Part shown: in pieces, positions 56,231 through 64,000 of the stretch | Position numbering within the stretch: position 1 is the first letter of the stretch | How the letters are laid out: each line of letters begins with the position of its first letter | Source of the DNA: Cellvibrio sp. KY-GH-1 | Lineage (GTDB): Bacteria; Pseudomonadota; Gammaproteobacteria; Pseudomonadales; Cellvibrionaceae | Reading direction: 5' to 3' | Assembly: GCF_008806975.1 (NCBI RefSeq) | Contig: NZ_CP031728.1 | Coordinates: 496,001 to 560,000, forward strand | Length of the DNA stretch: 64,000 bases | Notes under the pieces: generated by a model | What the model saw: only the letters and a program-made list of their open reading frames with translations | Databases searched by the model: none | What the model was told of the DNA's origin: nothing | Made by a program: the position numbers and the translations under genes

Positions 56231-56271
56231 TATTCTCCTCGTGACTCTTTGTACCTGTTGAGGGCTATATC

Positions 56272-57201
56272 TTGGGTGAGATGATTGCCATTGATTGGGG
56301 TGGTACCAATTTTCGGCTACAGGTAGTGAATGCTGTAGGCGATATTGTGTATAGCATTACCCGGCCAATTGGCATTAACCAATCATCGCGCGCCGAGCTT
56401 GAACAATGTTTAATTGATGCGATTACACAATTGCCTGCGCAGTATGCGAGTGCACCGGTTGTGATGAGCGGTGCAGTGGGTTCCAATATTGGATTGTATG
56501 AAACGCCTTATATTGAATGCCCGGTGAATCCTTATCAATTGGTCGAGCATTTAATTAATATTCAAGTGAGCGACGTTAATGCTTTTATCGTGCCAGGAAT
56601 TAAAACTCATGTGCGCGAAGGTTTGCCTGACGTCATGCGCGGTGAAGAAACCCAAATTCTGGGTTGGATGCAGCAGGCAAGTAGAGCGGAATTAAAAGAG
56701 GCACTCCTGTGTTTGCCCGGAACCCACTCTAAATGGGTGCTAGTTAAACGAGGAGAGATTGTTGATTTTTACACCGCATTCTCCGGTGAGCTTTTTGGCA
56801 GTTTATGTGCACAGAGTTTGTTGGTGAGCGGCACACAAATTCATGATGAAACCGCGTTTCTTCAGGGCGTTAAGGTCAATACGAGAGATACTTTTTTATT
56901 GAATTTAATGTTCAGCGCCCGCTCCAGAGTGTTAGCAGGGCTACATGAAAAAAATGTGAGTGCTGCGTACCTATCGGGTGTATTGATAGGTGCCGAAGTA
57001 AAAGCAGCAATGAAACTGTACGGAAAGAAAAAAAATATACATCTGATTGGTGCAGATCTTTTAGTGAATAGTTACGCCACAGCGATACAAATTTACCAAG
57101 GGAAATCGATTAAACATCAAGGAGCATTGATGGCAGCAAAAGGGGCAAGGTTATTGGCTAATCGATTTTTAGTGAATCACTCGCTGGAGCGCCGCGCCTG
57201 A
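56272..57201 (+). CDS. dgoK: 2-dehydro-3-deoxygalactonokinase DgoK
   Basis: About 310 residues with the ASKHA-type phosphate-binding IDWGGTNFRLQVV and the DgoK block LPGTHSKWVLVK. DgoK phosphorylates 2-keto-3-deoxygalactonate. Beside GH117 it could act on KDGal from galactose oxidation or on an intermediate of 3,6-anhydro-L-galactose breakdown. The start may be TTG 56272 (GAGGG seven bases upstream) or ATG 56281. No KDPGal aldolase is in the window. Confidence 0.9.
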   Translation: MGEMIAIDWGGTNFRLQVVNAVGDIVYSITRPIGINQSSRAELEQCLIDAITQLPAQYASAPVVMSGAVGSNIGLYETPYIECPVNPYQLVEHLINIQVSDVNAFIVPGIKTHVREGLPDVMRGEETQILGWMQQASRAELKEALLCLPGTHSKWVLVKRGEIVDFYTAFSGELFGSLCAQSLLVSGTQIHDETAFLQGVKVNTRDTFLLNLMFSARSRVLAGLHEKNVSAAYLSGVLIGAEVKAAMKLYGKKKNIHLIGADLLVNSYATAIQIYQGKSIKHQGALMAAKGARLLANRFLVNHSLERRA

Positions 57202-57290
57202 CAAAAATCGTATCTACTAAACCGTATACCGAATAAACGCTGTTTCTGATAAAAATAGTTCAAGTCATCATGTTAAAAAGTGAGTGAGAT

Positions 57291-58385
57291 ATGGGTGATC
57301 TTCCAGAAAAAAAATTAAGCAAAGCCAGTCTTCGTGCAATTGAGCGCGGTTACGATCAAAAAAATGCCGACTGGGTATTTGAATTTGATGTAAAACCCCT
57401 GGGCGGCGATTTTGCCTATCAAGAAGGTGTGATTCGACGCGACCCCTCTGCGGTTATTTTTGTCGATGGTCTCTACCATGTTTGGTATACCAAGGGTGAA
57501 GGTGAAACTGTTGGTTTTGGCAGTGCTAATCCGGAAGATAAGGTATTCCCCTGGGATAAAACTGAAGTGTGGCATGCAACCTCCAGCGATGGTTGGGATT
57601 GGAAAGAGCAGGGCGCGGCTATCGTAGCAGGCGCGCCTGGTTCCTATGATGATCGCGCGGTATTTACACCCGAGGTTCTTGCCCATGAAGGCCGCTATTA
57701 TTTGGTTTATCAAACTGTCAAGGCGCCTTATTTAAATCGCACTAAAGAATGTATTGCACTTGCCAGTGCAGATTCGCCTTATGGGCCCTGGGTTAAAAGT
57801 CCCGCTCCCATTTTAACGCCGGCCGATAATGGTGTTTGGGATGGCGACGAAGACAATCGTTTTAATTGCAAAATCCGCGGCGATTTTGACAGTCACAAAG
57901 TGCATGACCCATGTTTGATGTTTTATCAAAATAAATTTTATCTTTATTACAAAGGTGAAATTATGGGGGAGCGTATGAACTTTGGTGGACGTGAAATAAA
58001 ACACGGGGTTGCCATTGCCGATAAAATTGAAGGGCCTTATGTGAAATCGGAATTTAATCCGATCACCAACAGTGGGCATGAGGTTGTTGTGTGGCATGTG
58101 AATGGTGGAATTGCCAGTTTGTTGACTACCGATGGGCCAGAAAAAAATACCTGCCAATGGTCACCGGATGGTATTAACTTTGACATCATGGCGCATATTA
58201 AAGGTGCACCAGAGGCGTTGGGTTTATATCGCGACCCCGCTGCGGACATTCAAGACCCTATGGCTGGATTGGCGTGGGGGCTGTGTCACAAGTATGATTC
58301 TTCATGGAACTGGAATTATATTTGCCGTTTTAAAACCCGTCGGCAGATATTGGATCCTGGCACCTTTCAGAATGTAGCATCCTGA
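57291..58385 (+). CDS. GH117 alpha-1,3-(3,6-anhydro)-L-galactosidase (neoagarooligosaccharide hydrolase)
   Basis: 364 residues of five-bladed propeller type. The N-terminal [21 protein letters not shown] and the early [21 protein letters not shown] are strongly typical of GH117, as are [18 protein letters not shown] and [12 protein letters not shown]. These enzymes remove the non-reducing-end 3,6-anhydro-L-galactose from neoagarooligosaccharides, giving D-galactose for GalK/GalT. No signal peptide is visible, so cytoplasmic action is likely. Some family members have other activities, so substrate is inferred. It is the last gene before a terminator. Confidence 0.92.
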   Translation: MGDLPEKKLSKASLRAIERGYDQKNADWVFEFDVKPLGGDFAYQEGVIRRDPSAVIFVDGLYHVWYTKGEGETVGFGSANPEDKVFPWDKTEVWHATSSDGWDWKEQGAAIVAGAPGSYDDRAVFTPEVLAHEGRYYLVYQTVKAPYLNRTKECIALASADSPYGPWVKSPAPILTPADNGVWDGDEDNRFNCKIRGDFDSHKVHDPCLMFYQNKFYLYYKGEIMGERMNFGGREIKHGVAIADKIEGPYVKSEFNPITNSGHEVVVWHVNGGIASLLTTDGPEKNTCQWSPDGINFDIMAHIKGAPEALGLYRDPAADIQDPMAGLAWGLCHKYDSSWNWNYICRFKTRRQILDPGTFQNVAS

Positions 58386-58409
58386 TAATCTCCCCCCTGA
58401 TATTTTCGT

Positions 58410-58445
58410 AAGCGCTGCGATAGCTTGTTTCGCAGCGCTTTTTGT
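58410..58445 (+). terminator. Terminator after GH117
   Basis: The 11-bp stem AAGCGCTGCGA / TCGCAGCGCTT with a nine-base loop is followed by TTT. It ends the galT-galK-dgoK-GH117 unit. Confidence 0.88.
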
Positions 58446-58566
58446 TTCTGCGCTTATTCCCTCCGTCCCTTTATCTTCCTATAAATTCGCGTAAACGTTC
58501 TTAATTTGCCGCAAAAACTTCTCGCTTATGGCATTGCAATCTACCTCCATTGGCGCTAGTATTGTG

Positions 58567-58584
58567 TTAATTGTTAACAATTAA
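58567..58584. promoter_or_regulatory. 18-base palindrome before the second binding protein
   Basis: The core ATTGTTAACAAT (58570-58581) is extended to TTAATTGTTAACAATTAA, a perfect palindrome only 11 bases before ATG 58595. Binding here would probably block initiation. Confidence 0.75.
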
Positions 58585-58594
58585 CGGGTGATGT

Positions 58595-59464
58595 ATGCTG
58601 CGTATAATAATTTTAAGTATTGCCATATTTGCGCTAAATGTGTTTGCAGCGGCTCCCACCGTTATCACCTTTGGTTCGGGGGAGATAGCGCCAAAAGAGG
58701 AAATCTACGAGTACCACCTGTTACGCCTGGCACTGGATGCTACCAAGGCGGAATACGGCGACTACGAAATTAGAGATTTGCCTAAAGGTGATGTGCCCAC
58801 TTACTCACGTTTGCGGGTATTTGCTGAGGATAATCAATTCGAAAATTTTGTTTATAAAGATTCGGCGTCCAATGACATCCTTGAAAAATTACATGGCGTG
58901 GAGTTTCCTGTGGATTTGGGCGTCACCGGCTATCGAGTTGGTTTTGTGTCGCCCGACTCCAAGCGTAAGTTAGAAAAAATTGAAACTTTGGATGATTTGA
59001 AGCAACTGACTATCATCCAGGGGCGTGGTTGGTTAGATAGCGAAATACTCAAAAAAATTGGATTTAAAGTTGTTGAGGGCGGCAATATCAAAGGTTTGTT
59101 CTATATGGCAGCTAATGATCGGGGTGATATATTTTTGATCGGCGCGAACGAGCTGGGGCGGGAATGGAAAAAGAATCAGGATGTCAAATATTTAAACTAC
59201 GACCAAAATGTATGTATTTATTATCCGCTACCAAAATTCTTTTTCTTGAATAAAAAAAATAAAGTCTTGGCTGATCGTATTGATAAAGGCCTTCAAATTG
59301 CCTATGAGTCTGGTGCCGTTAGAAAACTGTGGGATGAATACTACGGCGAAGCAGTGAGGTTTTCTGCGTTGAATAAGCGAAAAATATTCCGTTTTGAAAA
59401 CCCTGTGATTAGTTCGCTGCGTAAAGATTATGAACGGTTTGTCATAAATCCTGAGTTGCTATAA
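58595..59464 (+). CDS. Orphan periplasmic type-2 substrate-binding protein (paralogue 2)
   Basis: 289 residues with a signal peptide (ILSIAIFALNVFAAA) and a type-2 periplasmic-binding fold: GYRVGFVSPDSKRKL, IETLDDLKQLTIIQGRGW, and KGLQIAYESGAVRKLWDEYYG near the end. It is related to the protein at 52854, and both lack transporter partners. It starts a set with the VOC-like protein and galE, behind the strongest palindrome. A periplasmic ligand-binding role in agar-sugar sensing is inferred. Confidence 0.82.
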   Translation: MLRIIILSIAIFALNVFAAAPTVITFGSGEIAPKEEIYEYHLLRLALDATKAEYGDYEIRDLPKGDVPTYSRLRVFAEDNQFENFVYKDSASNDILEKLHGVEFPVDLGVTGYRVGFVSPDSKRKLEKIETLDDLKQLTIIQGRGWLDSEILKKIGFKVVEGGNIKGLFYMAANDRGDIFLIGANELGREWKKNQDVKYLNYDQNVCIYYPLPKFFFLNKKNKVLADRIDKGLQIAYESGAVRKLWDEYYGEAVRFSALNKRKIFRFENPVISSLRKDYERFVINPELL

Positions 59465-59481
59465 TTTTGCTGGAGTTGGTC

Positions 59482-59817
59482 ATGCGGTGGCAGTCTGTCA
59501 ATGTGAAAAACCCTGTTGAGTCCGCCAAGCGTTATCAGAGATTGTTTGCTGCTAATGTGATGGAATTAAAGGATCCATTTGGGAGTAGTAGTTTCTTTAT
59601 AAATTTAGCCGGGACCTCACTAAGATTGGTTGGCATGCAGGGAGTAAATGCTGAAGCTAAAAAACGCATTAAATTGCACATGCCAGAAAAAGATGTTTTT
59701 ACTGTGGTAGATAGTTTGATTAAAGAAAGGGAATTGTTTCAGGTTGAATCTATTAGCGGTAATTTATTTTATACGGACGCTGATGGCAATGTGTTTGAAA
59801 TTGTCTGTGTTAACTAG
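59482..59817 (+). CDS. Small glyoxalase/VOC-like protein
   Basis: About 111 residues. The VOC (glyoxalase/bleomycin-resistance) pattern is suggested by the N-terminal VKNPVESAKRYQRLFAANV, the central DPFGSSSFFINLAG and the C-terminal LFYTDADGNVFEIVCV. Metal ligands are not clear, so it may be a binding protein rather than an enzyme. GGAG six bases before ATG 59482 supports this start over TTG 59467. Unknown function within the sugar operon. Confidence 0.65.
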   Translation: MRWQSVNVKNPVESAKRYQRLFAANVMELKDPFGSSSFFINLAGTSLRLVGMQGVNAEAKKRIKLHMPEKDVFTVVDSLIKERELFQVESISGNLFYTDADGNVFEIVCVN

Positions 59818-59848
59818 GGTTTAATTGAGCGGTGATCGAGAGAAAGTA

Positions 59849-60883
59849 ATGAAATCGTATCTTAGGAAGGTTTTGGTAACCGGAGGTGCAGGTTACATAG
59901 GTAGTCATGTTTGCATCGAATTAATCAACAATGGTTACTTTCCGGTAGTGGTAGATAATCTATCAAATGGAAAATTAGAGTCGCTGGCCAGAGTTGAAAA
60001 AATTACCGGTGTTAAACCGGATTTTTTTCAGTTGGATATCAATGATAAAGCCGCGTTACATCAAGTTTTTTCTGATTATGCGATAGGTTGTGTAATGCAT
60101 TTTGCGGGCTTGAAAGCGGTGGGAGAGTCTACCCAAATACCTATCAAGTATTACCGGAATAATGTGTCGGGTACTTTGTCTTTGCTAGAGGTCATGGAGG
60201 AGCACTCAGTTTTTAATTTTGTATTTAGTTCTTCGGCGACCGTTTATGGCGATCCCGTATCTGTACCCATTGACGAATCATTTCCTCTGTCAGCCACCAA
60301 TCCCTATGGTCGCAGCAAGTTGATCGTAGAAGATATTCTGCGTGATATGGCCAAGGCGCCAGACAATCAGTGGAACTTTTCAATCCTGCGTTACTTTAAT
60401 CCTGCGGGTGCTCACGAGTCAGGTTTAATCGGTGAGGACCCCAAGGGGATACCTAATAACTTGATCCCCTATATCGCCCAGGTCGCAGTGGGCAAGCGTG
60501 AGGCGCTTACCGTTTATGGCAATGATTATGCGACCCCTGATGGCACTGGCGTGCGCGATTACATACATGTCGTGGATTTGGCGCGAGGTCATGTGGCAGC
60601 ACTCAATGGTTTGACGCAGCAGTCGCGAGGTTGTTCAACCTATAATCTGGGTACTGGCACTGGCTATTCCGTATTGGAGATGTTGAAAGCATTTGAGCTG
60701 GCGTGCGGCAAATCTATACCCTATGTGATCAGCGCACGCCGCCCCGGTGATATCGCCAGTTGTTATGCTGACGTCTCTCTGGCTAAGGAGCGTTTAGGTT
60801 GGGCTGCTGAATACAGTGTAGAGCGAATGATGGCAGATACTTGGCGCTGGCAGTCGCGCAATCCAAATGGTTTTGCTGAATAA
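59849..60883 (+). CDS. galE: UDP-glucose 4-epimerase
   Basis: About 344 residues. NAD-binding TGGAGYIGSHVCIEL, the Ser-x-Tyr-Lys active site (SSSATVYGDP and NPYGRSKLIVED) and NLGTGTGYSVLEM are typical of GalE. It interconverts UDP-galactose and UDP-glucose and completes the Leloir route with GalT and GalK, but in a separate transcript. ATG 59849 has GAGAGAAAG upstream; an in-frame TTG at 59825 is less likely. Confidence 0.96.
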   Translation: MKSYLRKVLVTGGAGYIGSHVCIELINNGYFPVVVDNLSNGKLESLARVEKITGVKPDFFQLDINDKAALHQVFSDYAIGCVMHFAGLKAVGESTQIPIKYYRNNVSGTLSLLEVMEEHSVFNFVFSSSATVYGDPVSVPIDESFPLSATNPYGRSKLIVEDILRDMAKAPDNQWNFSILRYFNPAGAHESGLIGEDPKGIPNNLIPYIAQVAVGKREALTVYGNDYATPDGTGVRDYIHVVDLARGHVAALNGLTQQSRGCSTYNLGTGTGYSVLEMLKAFELACGKSIPYVISARRPGDIASCYADVSLAKERLGWAAEYSVERMMADTWRWQSRNPNGFAE

Positions 60884-60913
60884 GGTTTTTCTGTGCTTGC
60901 TGTTGTGTTCTTT

Positions 60914-60938
60914 GGGAGGCCTGTGCCTCCCTTTTTTT
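60914..60938 (+). terminator. Terminator after galE
   Basis: The stem GGGAGGC / GCCTCCC with loop CTGT is followed by seven Ts. Confidence 0.92.
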
Positions 60939-61018
60939 GTCTGCTTTTTGTCTTTATCGCTATAGTGGCGCATGCGCTATGGTTACCTTTTTTCACACTC
61001 CTTAAGCTTAAAGTGTAA

Positions 61019-61051
61019 ATTGCTAACAATCTACAATTGATTATTGACAAT
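61019..61051. promoter_or_regulatory. Operator-like sites before the TonB-dependent receptor
   Basis: ATTGCTAACAAT (61019-61030) matches the palindrome at 11 of 12, and ATTATTGACAAT (61040-61051) at 10 of 12. They are two helical turns apart, about 115-145 bases before the receptor start. Confidence 0.6.
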
Positions 61052-61164
61052 GATAAATAGCTGAGTAGTATTGTAATTGGCGTTAAAACTTAGCTTTTGT
61101 GCTCGATCCATGGAAGTGGGCGGCATAAAATAAAAAAATAAATACCTTACATGGGGGCTTTACG

Positions 61165-64000
61165 ATGTCAAACATTACTCACCGCCTTAGAATTACGGCG
61201 CTGTCAGCGGCAATCTGTGCGGTTAACAGCGGTGTTGTCTATGCGCAACAAGAAGCAGTTTCTGCACAGCAAGATCAAGATGTGGAAGAAGTTGTGGTTA
61301 CTGGTATTCGCGGGTCTATCAAAAGATCTGTGGATGACAAGCGTGAGGCACGCAAAATTGTCGATACCATCAACGCTGAAGATATTGGTAAATCAACCGA
61401 CCAAAATATCGCGGAAGCATTGAACCGCGTTTCAGGCGTTAGTATGAATACCTCTGATGGTGAGGGTAAGACTGTTTCTATTCGCGGTGCAAACGCGGAT
61501 CAGACCGTCGTTACTATGAATGGTACAGCGTTGGGGTCTACCGGCTTTTCTCAGGGTGTTGATTTGTCTTCCTATTCAGCCGACATCCTTTCAAAAATTG
61601 AAGTTATCAAAACGCCATCAGCAGATGATGAAGAGGGTTCGCTTGGCGGCTTGGTGAATTTGACCACTCGCAAACCGTTGGATATTAAGGAAGATGTTCG
61701 TACCGTTTCCCTGCAGGGCCGTATGGATGATCAATCCGAGGAGTTTGATCATAAATTTGTAGGTACTTTTTCGCAGAAATTCGCCGATGACTCAATTGGT
61801 GTTCTTGTTACAGTGAATGATGAAGAAAATAAACTTCGTCGCGATCAATATCATGCGCAGGATTACAGTACTTTTGGTTCAAATGCTTATACAGATGGAC
61901 GCACAGGGCAAGCCTATGCTAACTCAACTGCGATGGCTATCGATGCCGCATCAGCTGCGGCTGCAGGGCGTGCTCCTACATTTGCAGGTGCTCAGGCGGT
62001 AGATCCATACGCGAATCCTCTATTTTGGACTCATGGTGGTGCTGAGCATAACCGCTCAATAGTTCAGGGCTTGGCGCCCAATCAGATGGGGTATCAATTA
62101 TTTGAAAATGATTACAAGCGTCAAGGTGTTGACTTGTCGCTTCAATGGCAAGCCAGCGATACAACCGATCTCACCTTTTCTGCAAATTACAGTCAGGCAG
62201 ATGTTAGTAACCGTATGGACGGTGTATTTGTAAACACCTCTCGTATGAGTAACTTTATTGACGGTGCTTCACAGCAAGGGTTGGGGTTGGGTTCTGAGTT
62301 TTGGGGCCGTACGAGTTTTTACGATAACAACCCAGTGGAATACGGTGGGACCGAGGGGGGAGCGCCAACTGACAATGATCAAATGCAGTGGACAGATCCT
62401 CAGCAGCAGTGGCATGTGTTGGATCCTAAAACACGTACTTGGACTACCCTGCTGAATCGCGAAAGCATTGGTTCTATTGAGGCTTCGGTAAATAATTACG
62501 AAACTGAAAACTCACTCTACGCGTTAGAGCTTAATCATGATTTCTCGGATCGTTTCCGTATGGTTGCGGGCGCATCTGTAAATGAATCAATCCAAACACC
62601 AAAAAATAATGTGTATTTGACGGCGAACACCAGCCGTGTAGTGGGTCCTTGGAACTTGCACCATGTACCTGCAAACTTGCTTAATCCTGCGGGCTACGAT
62701 TGTTCCAGCGGTAACTGCCGCTTAAATGGTGGTTACACTGCGCCGGCCTCTTTGGGAAACAATGTTGATCTGGATCCTAGCTTAAATGATTTGTGGGATA
62801 ACATAGGCACCTCAGGTTTTGACCCTGACGTTCTTGAAAACCACACACTAAGTTATATTCAGGCAACTATCACTGAGGTGAGTGATAAACAAGAAACGGC
62901 GTTTGTTGATTTTGATTTTGATCTGGACTCTTACGGAATTACAACTGTAGAGTTTGGCGCGAAGGTTACTCATCGCGAAAAATTTGTTAATAACCAATCC
63001 GGTACACCGCGCCCGAGTGATGAGCGTGTGCAGAGCATTAGTCCGTTTACCGGTGAAACTCTGTCAATTGACGCCAGTAACATCAATTTGATTCAGGTAA
63101 CCAATTTTGCGGATGGCAAAGTGGATGCAAACGGCTTCTTAAGTGGCTTGGGTTACGCTAAAGATAACATCACTGATGGCTGGCTGCGCTTCGATCCAAT
63201 TGCTGCGATTAATGCTGTATCTCAAGGCGAGCGCGCCTTTACTTTGGATAATACTCAAACCCGTGGCGCTGAGTTTGACAATGTGTCAGCGTATATTAAG
63301 GCAAATTTTGAATTCATGGATGAACGCATTCAGGGTGATGTTGGCTTCCGCCATGTTCGCACTGAGGTGGAAACCAACGGTTTCGCAGGTACCGTATTTG
63401 GCACTACCAGTTCAAATGGCGGCAGGGTTATAGACCCAATTCAGTTGATGAGAATGCGTGAAGTTGGGGCAGGTGGTGTCCAGTGCCCTTCATTGGCTGA
63501 AACACCAAGTCCATTGGATTACGGCACAAATTCCATTTTCTGGAATCCGCAGAATGGTAGTACAGATACTACGTTGGGTACTAACTACAGTCTGACGCAA
63601 TTCTTTGAGCGTAATCGCTGGGCGCGTGTTGATGGCACTGGCTTCAATACTAATGGCACGCCGTTTGACTATAGTGATGATACTCCAATTGCCGCTACTA
63701 ATAGTGGTCTTTGCTACGATCCAATCCTAGAACCTGGCGTTATTCCAAGCTCGTTCTTTGAGCGAAATTTGGTGCGATACGCCGATATCTCTACTGATCT
63801 GACCTATCCGTTTGATGCCAATGGTGTTCGCCAATTGACTGAGTCAGGCAATATCGTATCGAACGATCGCAGCCGCAACTCTGTTGCAGCAATTGATAAT
63901 CATACCTACGACATTATTCTGCCAAGTTTGAACGTGAGTTTTGCCGCGAGAGAAGATTTGATTACTCGTTTTGCTGCGTCTAAAACCATGGCTCGCCCAC
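61165..64000 (+). CDS. TonB-dependent outer-membrane receptor, C-terminus outside window
   Basis: At least 945 residues, running off the right edge. The signal peptide (ITALSAAICAVNSGVVYAQ) is followed by a TonB box-like DVEEVVVTGIRGS. The plug holds NIAEALNRVSGVSMN, TVSIRGANADQTVV, and GGLVNLTTRKPLD. The barrel begins near residue 190; the last residues RFAASKTMARP resemble a receptor strand near the C-terminus. Size and type fit receptors for oligosaccharides in Cellvibrio-like bacteria. It probably imports agar oligosaccharides with TonB-ExbBD energy; the operator upstream supports regulon membership. Confidence 0.93.
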   Translation, partial: MSNITHRLRITALSAAICAVNSGVVYAQQEAVSAQQDQDVEEVVVTGIRGSIKRSVDDKREARKIVDTINAEDIGKSTDQNIAEALNRVSGVSMNTSDGEGKTVSIRGANADQTVVTMNGTALGSTGFSQGVDLSSYSADILSKIEVIKTPSADDEEGSLGGLVNLTTRKPLDIKEDVRTVSLQGRMDDQSEEFDHKFVGTFSQKFADDSIGVLVTVNDEENKLRRDQYHAQDYSTFGSNAYTDGRTGQAYANSTAMAIDAASAAAAGRAPTFAGAQAVDPYANPLFWTHGGAEHNRSIVQGLAPNQMGYQLFENDYKRQGVDLSLQWQASDTTDLTFSANYSQADVSNRMDGVFVNTSRMSNFIDGASQQGLGLGSEFWGRTSFYDNNPVEYGGTEGGAPTDNDQMQWTDPQQQWHVLDPKTRTWTTLLNRESIGSIEASVNNYETENSLYALELNHDFSDRFRMVAGASVNESIQTPKNNVYLTANTSRVVGPWNLHHVPANLLNPAGYDCSSGNCRLNGGYTAPASLGNNVDLDPSLNDLWDNIGTSGFDPDVLENHTLSYIQATITEVSDKQETAFVDFDFDLDSYGITTVEFGAKVTHREKFVNNQSGTPRPSDERVQSISPFTGETLSIDASNINLIQVTNFADGKVDANGFLSGLGYAKDNITDGWLRFDPIAAINAVSQGERAFTLDNTQTRGAEFDNVSAYIKANFEFMDERIQGDVGFRHVRTEVETNGFAGTVFGTTSSNGGRVIDPIQLMRMREVGAGGVQCPSLAETPSPLDYGTNSIFWNPQNGSTDTTLGTNYSLTQFFERNRWARVDGTGFNTNGTPFDYSDDTPIAATNSGLCYDPILEPGVIPSSFFERNLVRYADISTDLTYPFDANGVRQLTESGNIVSNDRSRNSVAAIDNHTYDIILPSLNVSFAAREDLITRFAASKTMARP

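Overview
The window looks like a chromosome segment of an agar- or galactan-using gammaproteobacterium related to Cellvibrio and its relatives. The evidence is: housekeeping gene order of the Pseudomonas/Cellvibrio type (tRNA-Ser(UGA)-yccA-tusDCBE; rne, rluC, yceF, yceD-rpmF-plsX-fabD-fabG-acpP-fabF-pabC-mltG; ypjD divergent from ffh); a serine-rich linker in a secreted lipoprotein; and a sugar locus with a GH117 anhydro-galactosidase, Leloir genes and a TonB-dependent receptor. The genus is an inference; no rRNA gene is present.

Layout. 1-10 kb: an M16 peptidase cut by the window edge, a tRNA-modifying DTW protein, a GIY-YIG protein, cmoM, a J-domain membrane protein, a secreted zinc-metalloprotease-like lipoprotein with a small lipoprotein partner, the putrescine pair aguA-aguB, a diguanylate cyclase, a Bcp peroxiredoxin and an AraC-type regulator. 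10-14 kb: yajC, an AGCS symporter, the complete tusDCBE sulfur relay, yccA and tRNA-Ser. 14-28 kb: rne with a hairpin-rich 5' leader, rluC, a HAD phosphatase, yceF and the fatty-acid cluster, with fabH missing between plsX and fabD. 28-35 kb: glnS, cysS, small membrane proteins, ypjD and ffh. The ffh 3' end carries an apparent one-base frameshift in a G tract.

35-38.2 kb is an accessory cassette where rpsP would be expected after ffh. It holds an SF2 helicase coupled to a winged-helix/coiled-coil protein. Divergent from them is an HTH regulator, followed by a papain-like Cys-His-Asp ORF that lacks an in-frame start. Inverted repeats sit in the shared intergenic region. This resembles a small defence or regulatory module that I cannot assign to a named system.

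38.6-64 kb is a surface and sugar-catabolism region: a ~2,530-residue LEPR-xLL/DUF4347/cadherin-like surface protein with near-identical 303-bp repeats, a 1,041-residue FG-GAP/ASPIC/Big_2 exported protein, an IclR regulator, a PhyH-type dioxygenase, a beta-propeller protein, two paralogous orphan periplasmic binding proteins, galT-galK-dgoK-GH117, a small VOC-like protein, galE and a TonB-dependent receptor cut by the window edge. A palindrome, ATTGTTAACAAT, or a close variant lies upstream of the giant protein, the dioxygenase, galT, the second binding protein and the receptor, and more weakly upstream of the FG-GAP protein. This suggests one regulon joining outer-membrane uptake, periplasmic sensing or binding, cytoplasmic hydrolysis of anhydro-galactose oligosaccharides, and galactose entry into central metabolism.
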